This document shows positions 17,770 to 27,140 of a DNA stretch of 64,000 bases, piece after piece. The stretch lies in NCBI RefSeq assembly GCF_015319355.1, contig NZ_JADILU010000004.1, forward strand, positions 1 through 64,000, given 5' to 3'. Origin of the DNA: Psychroserpens luteus (GTDB taxonomy: Bacteria > Bacteroidota > Bacteroidia > Flavobacteriales > Flavobacteriaceae). Numbering within the stretch: the stretch's first letter is position 1; each line of letters opens with the position of its first letter. A model generated the notes under the pieces. It ran no database searches. It was not told where the DNA came from and saw only the letters and a program-made list of their open reading frames with translations. The position numbers were made by a program, and so were the translations under genes.

Positions 17770-19299
17770 TTATTCCTTTATTACTCTATATGATTTATAT
17801 CTATTATCAATACCAACTTTAACGATATACATTCCAGAACTTAGTGAAGATACATCTAATTCTCCTTGAGTTGTATTAGAATCCATACTCAATATATTTT
17901 GACCTACGAGGTCATAAACCCAAATTGACTCAATAGTATCATTCCCTCTAAAAGTCAATACTGAATTCACTGGGTTTGGATACATTGAAAATCCTTCAAA
18001 AACATCCTTTTTAACTGATAAAGTTGCGTCTTGAAAAGTTAAATCAAATAAGCCAGTAGCTCCAGAACTATCATTAGACCATACTTGAAGATAGTAATTG
18101 GTATTCGCTGTAATAGTAATATCATTTAAACTTCCTGCAGCACAAGCATTTTGAGTTTGGATCAAACTACTGTACTCACCTTCCCATAATTGCAAATTGT
18201 AATCATTGTCAACTATAATATCTACAAGCGATGCAGTTTCTAAGTTAAAAGTTAACCAAACATCTTCTCTATTTGATTCGTTACAACTTGGGATTTGTAT
18301 TGATTCACTTCCAAACGTACTGTATATTTCAAGTGTTTGATTAAGTGTGATTGGTACTGCTAACTCAATGTCGTCATTAAAAGGCCTAGAATTACAAGCA
18401 TATGCCACTTGAAAATAGCTTTTACAGCCTTCTGCATTGTCAGATATTACCAGACTGCCAAAATTAGGAGACGGATTTGGATCATTTAGATACTCACAAA
18501 TAGCATCAATATTACAAACAGATAAACTAGGGTTATTACTAATTTGCAATCCACCGCCTAATGGTGAGATATTTAATTGTGAAATATCACTTAAAATTAA
18601 ATTATCTCTTATATATAAATCTAGTAGGTCTGTATTAAGATTTTCAAGTCCTTCTAATGAAACCAGACTCATATTATTTTCAATTTGAAACACTAAATCT
18701 ACATATGTAAAATTCTCTAATCCACTAAAATTAACTAAATTATCATTGTTGGTTATATATAAATAATCTGTCCCTTGAATACCTTCCAGTCCATTAAGAT
18801 TTACTAATGAATTGTTATTAACTATATTTAAACTTTCAACATAGTTAGCATCTATACCCTCTAAACCGCTCAAACTTGTTAGTTGTGGATTACTATATAT
18901 TACAAGACCAGCGCCTGTTGCACTTGCTGGTTGTGCAAAACTAGACAATGCATTGATATTTTGTAACAACAAATTATCTCCAATAGTTATAAAAAAATGA
19001 TTATCTCCTATAACATTTGATAAATTAAGTCCATCAAGGCTTGTTAATAATGGATTACCAATGATTTTAAGATGCCTAACCTGAGTAAGACTAGACAAAG
19101 GACTTAAATCTGTAATATCACTTCCACTTATAGTTAAACCTACAATTAAAAATGCATCACAATTAGGATAATTGGTCCCAAAATCATTTATTTCTTCTTG
19201 ACTTGTTAAAACAAAAGACTGACCAACTGGTACTTCTGGACATTGCGAGAAACAAAAAAATGGAAAAACAAAAAATAGAATAGCGTAGAAATTTTTCAT
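17770..19299 (-). CDS. Leucine-rich-repeat protein with T9SS sorting domain
   Basis: The 509-aa protein has a signal peptide (1-18, ending FCFSQ). Irregular leucine-rich repeats of the receptor-L type follow at residues about 50-290 ('LTSLDGLNLSNV', 'LQNINALSS', 'LTSLSGLEGI', 'LVNLNGLEGI', 'SLVSLEGLENL'). A beta-sandwich segment comes next ('DVWLTFNLETASLVDIIVDNDYNL'), then a C-terminal T9SS type A domain ('SMYPNPVNSVLTF' ... 'SSGMYIVKV'). It is exported across the inner membrane and then to the cell surface by the type IX system. LRR surface proteins often bind ligands or other cells, but the target is unknown. Confidence 0.9.
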   Translation of the reverse strand: MKNFYAILFFVFPFFCFSQCPEVPVGQSFVLTSQEEINDFGTNYPNCDAFLIVGLTISGSDITDLSPLSSLTQVRHLKIIGNPLLTSLDGLNLSNVIGDNHFFITIGDNLLLQNINALSSFAQPASATGAGLVIYSNPQLTSLSGLEGIDANYVESLNIVNNNSLVNLNGLEGIQGTDYLYITNNDNLVNFSGLENFTYVDLVFQIENNMSLVSLEGLENLNTDLLDLYIRDNLILSDISQLNISPLGGGLQISNNPSLSVCNIDAICEYLNDPNPSPNFGSLVISDNAEGCKSYFQVAYACNSRPFNDDIELAVPITLNQTLEIYSTFGSESIQIPSCNESNREDVWLTFNLETASLVDIIVDNDYNLQLWEGEYSSLIQTQNACAAGSLNDITITANTNYYLQVWSNDSSGATGLFDLTFQDATLSVKKDVFEGFSMYPNPVNSVLTFRGNDTIESIWVYDLVGQNILSMDSNTTQGELDVSSLSSGMYIVKVGIDNRYKSYRVIKE

Positions 19300-19484
19300 A
19301 ACAAATTGGCTTTAATATCCATAAGAGAAACCTTATATCAAATAACTACAAAAAATGATTATGGAAAGATTTTTTTCTTCATAATACCTAATCACCCGTT
19401 GAGTGACTCAAATCTAACATATTACGCAATATTACGATTACAAGCTCAATGACAACAATCTAAAAAGCTCAGTGACCGCAAAAA

Positions 19485-20483
19485 TTAATCGTTAAGCATT
19501 TTCCAAAGTTTATCTTTCAATTCCATAATCCCTTTTTGAGCTACAGAGGATATAAACATGTATTGTATTGGAAGTTCTTTATCTAACTGTACTTTCATTT
19601 CTGCCTGGAGTTCGTCATCTAGCATATCGCTTTTAGAAATCGCAATCATACGCTCCTTATCCAACATTTCTGGATTATAACGCTTGAGTTCATCCAACAA
19701 GATATCATATTGTTTACGAATATCTTTAGCATCTGCAGGAATTAAGAACAGTAAAATAGAGTTACGCTCTATGTGACGTAAAAAGTAATGACCAAGACCT
19801 TTACCTTCGGCAGCACCTTCAATAATCCCAGGAATATCTGCCATGACAAACGTTTTGTAATCACGATACTCTACAATCCCTAAATTTGGTTTTAGAGTCG
19901 TAAACTCATAATCTGCTATTTTAGGTTTTGCAGCAGAAACAACAGATAGTAATGTAGATTTTCCAACATTTGGAAAACCAACTAAACCAACATCTGCAAG
20001 AACTTTAAGTTCTAAAGTAATTCTATTTTCTTCAAGGTCTTCTCCTGGTTGTGCATAACGAGGTGTTTGATTACGAGAATTTTTGAAATGCCAGTTCCCT
20101 AGTCCTCCTCGTCCACCTTGTGCGATGATTTGCTCTTCACCATCATCGGTAATTTCAAACAACGTTTCATCGGTTTCTGAATCTTTCACAACAGTTCCTA
20201 AAGGCACATCTAGATAAACATCTTCTCCATCTGCTCCTGTACTTCTACTCTTGCTTCCATGACCTCCATGACCTGCGCGTGCATGTCTTTTAAATTTTAA
20301 ATGTAAAAGTGTCCAAAGGTTTGAACTCCCACGAATAATAACATGACCTCCTCGACCACCATCTCCTCCATCTGGACCACCTTTTTCAATGAATTTCTCA
20401 CGATGTAAGTGTGAAGAACCTTGTCCTCCTTTTCCAGAAGATACTTGTATTTTTACGTAATCAACGAAGTTCCCCTCAGTCAT
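19485..20483 (-). CDS. obgE: Obg-family GTPase ObgE/CgtA
   Basis: The 332-aa protein has the glycine-rich Obg fold at residues 1-158 ('[18 protein letters not shown]', '[20 protein letters not shown]', '[13 protein letters not shown]') and then a G domain with G1 GFPNVGKS, G3 'DIPGIIEGA' and G4-like 'AISKSD'. Obg proteins bind the 50S subunit and couple ribosome assembly to GTP/ppGpp levels. The variable C-terminal domain is absent, as is usual outside Firmicutes and Proteobacteria. The gene follows hpt-adk by 40 bases on the same strand, so the two probably form one essential transcription unit. Confidence 0.96.
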   Translation of the reverse strand: MTEGNFVDYVKIQVSSGKGGQGSSHLHREKFIEKGGPDGGDGGRGGHVIIRGSSNLWTLLHLKFKRHARAGHGGHGSKSRSTGADGEDVYLDVPLGTVVKDSETDETLFEITDDGEEQIIAQGGRGGLGNWHFKNSRNQTPRYAQPGEDLEENRITLELKVLADVGLVGFPNVGKSTLLSVVSAAKPKIADYEFTTLKPNLGIVEYRDYKTFVMADIPGIIEGAAEGKGLGHYFLRHIERNSILLFLIPADAKDIRKQYDILLDELKRYNPEMLDKERMIAISKSDMLDDELQAEMKVQLDKELPIQYMFISSVAQKGIMELKDKLWKMLND

Positions 20484-20523
20484 AGTCTTTGTATTATATA
20501 AATTCGTTTGCTTATAAGATACC

Positions 20524-21633
20524 TTATAATTTATCGATTACTTTATTCAAACGTTCTGTAATATCTTCAATACTACCAACACCATCAACTCCAAAATATT
20601 TATCTTGAGCTGCGTAATAATCTTTTAATATTGCTGTTTTCTTGTAGTATTCTGTAATTCTGTTTCTAATAATAGACTCGTCAGCATCATCTTTTCTTCC
20701 ACTTGTTTTTCCACGCTCTAATAAACGTCCAACAAGTACTTCATCATCAACTTCTAAGGCAATCATCGCATTAATTTGCGAATCTTTGCTATCCATCAAA
20801 TGATCTAAAGCTTCTGCTTGCGCATTTGTTCTTGGGAAACCATCAAAGATAAACCCGTTAGCACCTGTATTTTTCTCAACTTCTGCATTTAACAAATCAA
20901 TGGTCACTTGATCTGGTACAAGTTCACCTTTATCCATGAAAGACTTAGCTAACATGCCTAAAGCAGTTTTGTTTTTTATATTGAATCTAAACACATCTCC
21001 TGTTGAGATATGAACTAGATTATACTTTTCCTTTAAAAAATTAGCTTGTGTTCCTTTTCCTGCTCCTGGAGGTCCAAATAGCACTAAATTAGTCATGTGT
21101 TGTGTTGTTTTTAATTGATATATAGCTGGTAAATCTCTCCCTAATCCGTTGTAATCTAATCCATAACCAACTATGAATTTATTAGGGATTTCTATACCAA
21201 CATAATGTAATTTAAAGTCTTTTTTATAGGCTTCTGGTTTGTAAAACAAGGTTGCGATTTTTAGCTCGTCAACATTCTCGTTTTCAAAAATGCGATGCAC
21301 TTCTTTTAATGTGTTTCCAGAATCAATGATATCTTCTAGAATAACTACTTTTCTACCAGATAAATCTTGTGTTAAACCAATGAGTCTATGAATATCCTCA
21401 GTAGATTTCAAACCTTCATAAGATGCCAGCTTGATAAAAGTGACTTCACAAGGTTTAGGATATTTCTTTACAAAATCACTCACAAACATGAAAGAACCGT
21501 TCAAAATCCCTACAAACACTGGGATTTCGTCCTGTAAATCATTTGCTATCTCATCTACCAAACGTTGTACAGTAGCATCAACTTCTTCTTCAGAAATGAA
21601 TGGTTTAAAGTATAAATCGTGTAGTTTAATCAC
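20524..21633 (-). CDS. Fused hypoxanthine phosphoribosyltransferase-adenylate kinase
   Basis: One 369-aa frame carries two complete enzymes. Residues 1 to about 175 are a purine phosphoribosyltransferase, with the PRPP loop '[13 protein letters not shown]' (96-108) and '[15 protein letters not shown]'. Residues 180-369 are adenylate kinase, with P-loop GPPGAGKGT (187-195), '[16 protein letters not shown]' and the short-lid segment '[18 protein letters not shown]'. A Met at 180 sits exactly where free Adk would start. Hpt makes IMP/GMP from bases and PRPP, and Adk converts AMP + ATP to 2 ADP, so both belong to nucleotide salvage. The short linker (about 'QLKTTQH') argues for a true fusion. Upstream on the minus strand is a TATCTTTG -7 element. 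Confidence 0.95.
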   Translation of the reverse strand: MIKLHDLYFKPFISEEEVDATVQRLVDEIANDLQDEIPVFVGILNGSFMFVSDFVKKYPKPCEVTFIKLASYEGLKSTEDIHRLIGLTQDLSGRKVVILEDIIDSGNTLKEVHRIFENENVDELKIATLFYKPEAYKKDFKLHYVGIEIPNKFIVGYGLDYNGLGRDLPAIYQLKTTQHMTNLVLFGPPGAGKGTQANFLKEKYNLVHISTGDVFRFNIKNKTALGMLAKSFMDKGELVPDQVTIDLLNAEVEKNTGANGFIFDGFPRTNAQAEALDHLMDSKDSQINAMIALEVDDEVLVGRLLERGKTSGRKDDADESIIRNRITEYYKKTAILKDYYAAQDKYFGVDGVGSIEDITERLNKVIDKL

Positions 21634-21654
21634 TTGATTTTGTTTTTAAAAAGC

Positions 21655-21662
21655 CAAAGATA
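21655..21662 (-). promoter_or_regulatory. Bacteroidota-type -7 element for hpt-adk/obgE
   Basis: The minus strand reads TATCTTTG, a perfect TAnnTTTG match, 21 bases upstream of the hpt-adk start codon. No well-spaced TTG -33 was found, so only the -7 element is claimed. Confidence 0.5.
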
Positions 21663-21727
21663 CGGATTTGATTTACGTTTGTCTATTTTTCAATTTATGA
21701 TTTTAGAATATTGTTTTATAATTAGTG

Positions 21728-21735
21728 TATTTTTG
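21728..21735 (+). promoter_or_regulatory. Bacteroidota-type -7 element for purK
   Basis: TATTTTTG on the plus strand matches TAnnTTTG and lies about 75 bases before the purK start, in the divergent gap shared with hpt-adk. A TTG occurs 14 bases upstream, shorter than the usual spacing. Confidence 0.45.
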
Positions 21736-21810
21736 TGTGGTAAAAGCGTGGATTTCTTGCAATACGTGCATTTTGATTGCGCTCAATGTGACATTTAGCT
21801 AAAAAGACTA

Positions 21811-22968
21811 ATGACGAACTATTTCTCTTCAAATTTCAAACTCGGTATTCTTGGTGGTGGACAACTTGGTAAAATGATGTTGTACAACACAAGAAAATTT
21901 GATATCACAACTCATGTTATGGATTCTAGTGATGAAGCACCTTGTAAAATTGCGTGCAATCAATTTACTTTAGGCGATTTGATGGATTTTGATGCGGTTT
22001 ATAACTTCGGAAAGCAAGTGGACTTATTAACTTTTGAGATTGAAAACGTTAATGTTGCTGCGCTTGAAAAATTAGAAAAAGAAGGCGTGAAGGTTTATCC
22101 GTCATCTAAGAACCTTCGTATTATTCAGAATAAAGCTACTCAGAAATTATTTTACAGAGATCATAATATTCCAACATCAGATTTTACGCGCTTTGCTTAC
22201 CTATCCGAAATTGAAGATGCTATAGACAATGGCGGACTGCAATTCCCATTCGTTTGGAAAGCTACTCAATTTGGATATGACGGTACAGGTGTAAAAATGG
22301 TAAGACAACTTTCTGACTTAGAAGGTTTACCAAAAGGCGAATGTATTGCTGAAGATTTAGTGCCTTTTAAAAATGAATTGGCAGTTATCGTAGCAAGAAA
22401 TTCTAATGGAGATGTAAAAACATATCCAGTTGTAGAAATGGAATTTCATCCAGAAGCCAACCAAGTTGAGTATGTAATTTGTCCTGCTCGAATTGACCAA
22501 GCTGTAGCTGAAAAAGCAAAAAATGTGGCTCTTAAAGTTTCCGAAGCATTTAAACATGTTGGACTTTTAGCGGTAGAAATGTTTCAAACCGAAAATGATG
22601 AGATTCTAGTAAATGAAGTGGCTCCAAGACCTCATAACTCAGGTCACCAAACGATTGAAGCCAATTACACCTCACAATTTGAACAACATATACGCGCTAT
22701 TTTAAATCTTCCATTAGGAAAAACAGAAAGCACAGTTGGTGGCATTATGGTTAATTTGGTTGGTGCAGAAGGCCACACTGGCGATGTTGTTTATGAAAAC
22801 ATAGAAAATATCATGAGTCTTGATGGTGTGACACCTCATATCTACGGAAAAAAGCAAACGCGACCTTTTCGTAAAATGGGACATGTTACCATTGTAAATG
22901 AAGATATTAATGAAGCTAGACGAATTGCTGAAGAGGTTAAGAAAACGATAAAAGTGATTTCGAAATAA
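21811..22968 (+). CDS. purK: N5-carboxyaminoimidazole ribonucleotide synthase
   Basis: PurK uses ATP and bicarbonate to convert AIR to N5-CAIR in de novo purine synthesis. The 385-aa protein has the N-terminal 'LGILGGGQLGKMM', an ATP-grasp core ('FPFVWKATQFGYDGTGV', 'GECIAEDLVPFKNELAVIVARN') and 'VNEVAPRPHNSGHQTIEA', all family hallmarks. The next enzyme of the pathway, purE, lies 586 bases downstream, separated by a toxin-antitoxin pair. ATG 21811 gives the standard N-terminus. Octamers occur at 22005 and 22539. Confidence 0.96.
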   Translation: MTNYFSSNFKLGILGGGQLGKMMLYNTRKFDITTHVMDSSDEAPCKIACNQFTLGDLMDFDAVYNFGKQVDLLTFEIENVNVAALEKLEKEGVKVYPSSKNLRIIQNKATQKLFYRDHNIPTSDFTRFAYLSEIEDAIDNGGLQFPFVWKATQFGYDGTGVKMVRQLSDLEGLPKGECIAEDLVPFKNELAVIVARNSNGDVKTYPVVEMEFHPEANQVEYVICPARIDQAVAEKAKNVALKVSEAFKHVGLLAVEMFQTENDEILVNEVAPRPHNSGHQTIEANYTSQFEQHIRAILNLPLGKTESTVGGIMVNLVGAEGHTGDVVYENIENIMSLDGVTPHIYGKKQTRPFRKMGHVTIVNEDINEARRIAEEVKKTIKVISK

Positions 22969-22999
22969 GTTTTGTAATTTTGATTAAAGGGCTGATATT

Positions 23000-23179
23000 A
23001 TGACAATAGTTGATAAGAAAAAAACCATAAAAAGAATAATAGATAAACTTCCTGATAGCACTTTAGATGAGGTTCTATTTACAGTTAAAGAACTATCTTC
23101 TAAAGACGAAAATCGCAAAGAGATACTTCTAAACTTATTAAAGACGGAACAGAAATTATTTGAAAAATTAGCGCAATGA
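23000..23179 (+). CDS. Probable antitoxin of a Doc-type toxin-antitoxin pair
   Basis: A 59-aa frame starts at ATG 23000, preceded by AAAGGG, and overlaps the toxin start by four bases (ATGA), the usual arrangement of antitoxin before toxin. The peptide begins MTIVDKKKTIKRIIDKLPDS and is charged and helical with no cysteines. It resembles the small helical antidotes found upstream of Fic/Doc genes rather than a full Phd protein. The identification rests mainly on position; the sequence alone is not diagnostic. Confidence 0.7.
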   Translation: MTIVDKKKTIKRIIDKLPDSTLDEVLFTVKELSSKDENRKEILLNLLKTEQKLFEKLAQ

Positions 23180-23562
23180 TTTCTAAAGAATTAGCCATTG
23201 AGTTAAATAAAATTATTTCAGAAGCTTCTGGTGGCTCAAGTGGTTTACGTGATGAATCGTTATTATTATCCGCTTTAAATCGACCATTTCAAACTTTTGA
23301 CGGAAAAGATTTATATCCTTCCATAATTGACAAATCTGCAGCTTTATTTGAAAGTATTATTATAAATCATCCATTTATCGACGGAAATAAGAGAATGGCG
23401 TATGCCTTCATGAGAATTCTACTTACAGAAGAAGGTTTTGAGATTGAAACTTCCGAAGATGAAAAATATAATTTTGTAATTGAAGCCTCTAAAGGGAATA
23501 TCAAATACAATGATATTAGAACCTGGATTATAAAAAATTTAAAAAACAATTTACATGAATAA
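23176..23562 (+). CDS. doc: Death-on-curing (Doc) family toxin
   Basis: The 128-aa protein has the Fic/Doc motif HPFIDGNKR starting at His65 (HxFx[DN]GNxR), preceded by 'IIDKSAALFESIIIN', the family signature. Doc toxins phosphorylate elongation factor EF-Tu and stop translation unless neutralised. Length and single-domain structure fit Doc rather than AMPylating Fic proteins. It overlaps the antitoxin gene upstream (ATGA) and the purE start downstream (23555-23562), so it is wedged inside the purine operon without its own terminator. The C-terminus 'KNLKNNLHE' is encoded over the purE ribosome-binding region. Confidence 0.9.
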   Translation: MISKELAIELNKIISEASGGSSGLRDESLLLSALNRPFQTFDGKDLYPSIIDKSAALFESIIINHPFIDGNKRMAYAFMRILLTEEGFEIETSEDEKYNFVIEASKGNIKYNDIRTWIIKNLKNNLHE

Positions 23563-24037
23563 AGTAGCAGTAATCATGGGAAGCAAAAGTGATCTTCCTG
23601 TCATGCAAGATGCGATTGACATCCTAAAAGAGTTTAAAATTGAGGTAGAAGTAGATATTGTATCTGCACATCGTACGCCTGAGAAGTTATTCGATTTCAG
23701 TAAGAATGCACATTCTAGAGGCATCAATGTTATTATTGCAGGAGCAGGTGGTGCAGCACATTTACCAGGAATGGTGGCTTCATTATCGCCATTACCAGTG
23801 ATTGGTGTTCCTGTTAAAAGTAGTAATTCTATAGATGGATGGGATTCTATACTCTCTATATTACAAATGCCTGGAGGAGTTCCTGTGGCAACAGTTGCCT
23901 TAAATGGCGCAAAAAATGCTGGAATTCTTGCTGCGCAAATTATAGGTTCATCAAATGACGATGTACTCAAAACCATTATAGACTATAAAGAAAGCTTAAA
24001 AGCTAAAGTAATAGAATCTTCTAAGAATTTAGGCTAA
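23555..24037 (+). CDS. purE: N5-carboxyaminoimidazole ribonucleotide mutase
   Basis: PurE converts N5-CAIR, the PurK product, to CAIR. The 160-aa protein shows the class I hallmarks 'VAVIMGSKSDLPVMQDA', 'VDIVSAHRTPEKLF', 'GAGGAAHLPGMVA' and 'SIDGWDSILSILQMPGGVPVATV'. ATG 23555 overlaps the end of doc by eight bases, so translation is probably coupled to the toxin gene. A strong terminator follows, ending the purK-antitoxin-doc-purE unit. Confidence 0.97.
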   Translation: MNKVAVIMGSKSDLPVMQDAIDILKEFKIEVEVDIVSAHRTPEKLFDFSKNAHSRGINVIIAGAGGAAHLPGMVASLSPLPVIGVPVKSSNSIDGWDSILSILQMPGGVPVATVALNGAKNAGILAAQIIGSSNDDVLKTIIDYKESLKAKVIESSKNLG

Positions 24038-24050
24038 TCTACAATATAAA

Positions 24051-24077
24051 AAAGCCTCGCTTTTACACGAGGCTTTT
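24051..24077 (+). terminator. Terminator of the purK-purE unit
   Basis: AAAGCCTCG (24051-24059) and CGAGGCTTT (24068-24076) form a perfect 9-bp stem with a T5 tail, starting 14 bases after the purE stop. Confidence 0.93.
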
Positions 24078-24223
24078 TAGCTATTAATCAAAGTTATTAA
24101 ATTTTTCTTCTCAGTAAGATTCAATAACTCGGCAAAGATACTATAATATCACTGTAAAAACCTTAAGAATTAGTTAATGATTTTTGCATATCAACGAATA
24201 TTTTTAAATTGAATCTAACACAT

Positions 24224-25057
24224 ATGAAAAAAATTATCGTTTTATTATTTGTCTGTTTTTCAATTAGTTGCTTTGCTCAAATCCCTATAGAGGAATATAA
24301 AACTGAAATTTCCAAACTCAATTCTCAAGAAGATTATGATAAATATTGGGAAAAATTACTTGATTTAGATCAAATTACTCATCTTGAAGAGACTGAGACA
24401 CAAATTGAAAGCGACTCAATTTCATTGAGTAATATGATTAGAACTGCTCTAATTTTTGAAACTCACGGTAACGGAAACTACAACCCAGATAATTTAGTTC
24501 CTATTTTACACCTAACCCACAATTACAACGCTCAAGCCAATTTAGCATTTTGGCCAATCATTATGCAAGTAAGAGCAGTAGGTGGTGTAATTGAAACCTT
24601 TGGTGGTAAATTCCCTGCATACCAATTAGAAGGTTTATCAATGAGTTTTTATAATTATTCATTGTTATATCAAGAAGACAAATATCCTGACTTATTATAC
24701 CATTTAGATACTGGCAACTACAAAATTGTGAGCAAAAAACTGCTTGAGATTTTTAAAACTGAAAAATCACATCAAAAGCTTAAAGTCATAGAATCTATAG
24801 GTAAATGGACTAACAAACCATTTAAAGACATGGAAGAATATGGTTTTTTCGAATTTGTAAAAATGAGTGATAATAATCTATATATAAAACGACTAAGTAG
24901 ACTCCAAAAACTAATTCTTTTATCTTCGGAAAAAGGAACAAAAACATATAAGATAGAACATGAACCTTTTGGCTGGACTTATAAATTAACCAATAACAAG
25001 CTTAGCCTGGTTGATGATTTAAACAACATACTAATTACATATAATACGCATAAATAA
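24224..25057 (+). CDS. Exported protein of unknown function
   Basis: I place the start at ATG 24224, which gives MKKIIVLLFVCFSISCFAQ, a textbook signal peptide; the frame extends upstream only to a weaker TTG at 24209. The mature protein of about 258 aa has no motif I recognise. It is mostly helical, with 'LVPILHLTHNYNAQANLAFWPIIMQVRAVGGVIETFGGKFPAYQLEGLSM' as its most distinctive stretch. The Cys before FAQ is not in lipobox context. It ends three bases before the M3 peptidase gene and may share a message with it. Confidence 0.72.
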   Translation: MKKIIVLLFVCFSISCFAQIPIEEYKTEISKLNSQEDYDKYWEKLLDLDQITHLEETETQIESDSISLSNMIRTALIFETHGNGNYNPDNLVPILHLTHNYNAQANLAFWPIIMQVRAVGGVIETFGGKFPAYQLEGLSMSFYNYSLLYQEDKYPDLLYHLDTGNYKIVSKKLLEIFKTEKSHQKLKVIESIGKWTNKPFKDMEEYGFFEFVKMSDNNLYIKRLSRLQKLILLSSEKGTKTYKIEHEPFGWTYKLTNNKLSLVDDLNNILITYNTHK

Positions 25058-25060
25058 CAT

Positions 25061-27094
25061 ATGAATATTCTAAATTCAAAATTCGAAACACCATATCATA
25101 CTGCACCTTTTTCAAAAATTAAAAATGAGGATTATATGCCTGCATTTTTAAAAGCGATTGAAAAAGCGAGAGCAGAAATTGATGCAATTACATCTTCTAC
25201 AGAAGTGCCAACATTTGAGAATACTATTGAAGCGTTGGATTTTTCGGGAGAAGAATTAGACAGACTTTCAAGCATTTTTTTTAACCTGAATAGTGCCGAA
25301 ACTAATGATGAAATCCAAAAGATTGCTCAAGAAGTCTCTCCGCTACTTTCAGAATTTGGTAATGACATCACACTTAATGAAGATTTATTTAAACGCGTGA
25401 AAGCAGTTTATGACCAAAAATCCAATTTAGATTTAACGACAGAACAACAGACACTTCTCGATAAAAAATATAAAGGTTTTTCTAGAAATGGTGCTAATCT
25501 TTCCGAAGATAAAAAAACAAGACTTCGTGAAATAGATAAAAAATTGAGCAAGTTGAAATTACAATTTGGGAAAAATATATTAGCCGAAACCAACAAATAT
25601 GAAATGCATCTCACTAATGAAAGTGATCTTGCTGGATTACCAGAAGGAGCTAAAGAAGCTGCACAACAATTAGCAGAATCTAAAGATAAAAAAGGTTGGT
25701 TAATTACATTAGATTACCCAAGTTACATTCCTTTTATGACTTATGCAGATAATCGTGAGTTAAGAAAAAAACTCGCTATTGCTGCAGGTGCTAAAGCATT
25801 TAAAGGTGATGAATTAGACAATCAGGATAACGTTTTACAAATCGCAAAATTACGTCATGAGCGTGCTAATTTACTAGGTTATAAAACACATGCGCATTTT
25901 GTTTTAGAAGAACGCATGGCTAAAACTCCAGAAACTGTTGAGAATTTCTTGAACGAACTCTTGGAAAAAGCTAAACCTGCTGCAGAGAAAGAATTTCAAG
26001 ACTTAGAGCAGTTTGCAAAAGATTTAGATGGTATTGATAGACTAGAAAAATGGGATGGTTCTTACTATTCTGAGAAATTGAAGCAAAAATTATTCAGTTT
26101 AGATGATGAGCAATTAAAACCATATTTCAAATTAGAGAATGTCATCGATGGTGTTTTTACTATTGCTGAGCGATTATTCGATTTAAAATTTGAAGAGATT
26201 GATACGATAGATAAATATCACGAAGATGTTTTAACTTATAAAGTTACAGACAACAAAGGGAATTTAGTTTCTATTTTTTATGCAGACTTTTTCCCTAGAC
26301 CAGGAAAACGAAATGGTGCATGGATGACGGTTTACAAACCACAATACATTAAAAATGGTGTTAATGATAGACCACATATTTCTAATGTTTGCAACTTTAC
26401 AAAACCAACAAAAAGCAAGCCTTCACTCCTAACCTTTAATGAAGTGACTACTTTATTTCATGAGTTTGGTCATGGTTTACATGGCATGCTTGCTAATACA
26501 ACGTATCCTAGTTTATCTGGTACAAGTGTGTTTTGGGATTTTGTAGAACTACCTAGCCAAATATTAGAAAATTGGTGTTATGAGAAAGAAGCTCTAGAGT
26601 TATTTGCAACCCATTATGAAACTGGAGAAGTCATCCCAATGGAACTCATAGAAAAAATTAAAGCGTCTGCAACCTTTCATGAAGGAATGCAAACCTTAAG
26701 ACAGATTAGTTTCGGACTTTTAGATATGTCATGGCATGGACAAGATCCAACATCAATAACGAATGTAAAAGTTCATGAATTAGAAGCTTTTCAAAACACC
26801 AAACTTTATCCTGATGTTAAAGAGAATTGTATGAGTACGTCATTTTCTCATATTTTTCAAGGTGGCTACAGCTCTGGATATTATAGTTATAAATGGGCTG
26901 AAGTTTTAGATGCAGATGCATTTGAATATTTCTTAGAAGAAGGTGTATTTAATAAAGATGTTGCTGAAAAATTCAAGGATTACGTATTATCACAAGGTGG
27001 TACTGATGATCCTATGACTTTATATAAACGTTTTAGAGGACAAGAACCAAAACCAGATGCATTATTGAAACGTGCTGGATTGATTGAGAAATAA
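25061..27094 (+). CDS. dcp: M3-family metallopeptidase (peptidyl-dipeptidase Dcp-like)
   Basis: This 677-aa zinc peptidase carries HEFGH with His467, Glu468 and His471 ('TTLFHEFGHGLHGML'), then the distal ligand region 'VELPSQILENWCYEKEAL', and 'FQGGYSSGYYSYKWAEVLDADAF' near the C-terminus, all typical of Dcp/oligopeptidase A. It cleaves dipeptides or short peptides from oligopeptides. No signal peptide is present, so this copy is probably cytoplasmic. It begins three bases after the upstream gene and ends in a hairpin that overlaps the convergent gene's 3' end. Octamer TTCCGAAG lies at 25501. Confidence 0.93.
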   Translation: MNILNSKFETPYHTAPFSKIKNEDYMPAFLKAIEKARAEIDAITSSTEVPTFENTIEALDFSGEELDRLSSIFFNLNSAETNDEIQKIAQEVSPLLSEFGNDITLNEDLFKRVKAVYDQKSNLDLTTEQQTLLDKKYKGFSRNGANLSEDKKTRLREIDKKLSKLKLQFGKNILAETNKYEMHLTNESDLAGLPEGAKEAAQQLAESKDKKGWLITLDYPSYIPFMTYADNRELRKKLAIAAGAKAFKGDELDNQDNVLQIAKLRHERANLLGYKTHAHFVLEERMAKTPETVENFLNELLEKAKPAAEKEFQDLEQFAKDLDGIDRLEKWDGSYYSEKLKQKLFSLDDEQLKPYFKLENVIDGVFTIAERLFDLKFEEIDTIDKYHEDVLTYKVTDNKGNLVSIFYADFFPRPGKRNGAWMTVYKPQYIKNGVNDRPHISNVCNFTKPTKSKPSLLTFNEVTTLFHEFGHGLHGMLANTTYPSLSGTSVFWDFVELPSQILENWCYEKEALELFATHYETGEVIPMELIEKIKASATFHEGMQTLRQISFGLLDMSWHGQDPTSITNVKVHELEAFQNTKLYPDVKENCMSTSFSHIFQGGYSSGYYSYKWAEVLDADAFEYFLEEGVFNKDVAEKFKDYVLSQGGTDDPMTLYKRFRGQEPKPDALLKRAGLIEK

Positions 27095-27103
27095 GAAAAT
27101 ATA

Positions 27104-27140
27104 AAACGGTTAATGCTTCAAAACCTTAACCGTTTTTTTT
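27104..27140. terminator. Bidirectional terminator overlapping a stop codon
   Basis: AAACGGTTAA (27104-27113) and TTAACCGTTT (27126-27135) form a perfect 10-bp stem followed by T8 for the rightward M3 peptidase gene. The same hairpin covers the last codons and stop of the leftward T9SS gene ending at 27110. Confidence 0.88.

Noticed and set aside
23551-23976. A 141-codon open frame on the minus strand opposite purE
   Set aside because: It lies entirely antisense to purE, whose conserved motifs are unmistakable. Its translation is rich in Ser, Pro, Thr and Ile and has no recognisable domain, as expected for a shadow frame.
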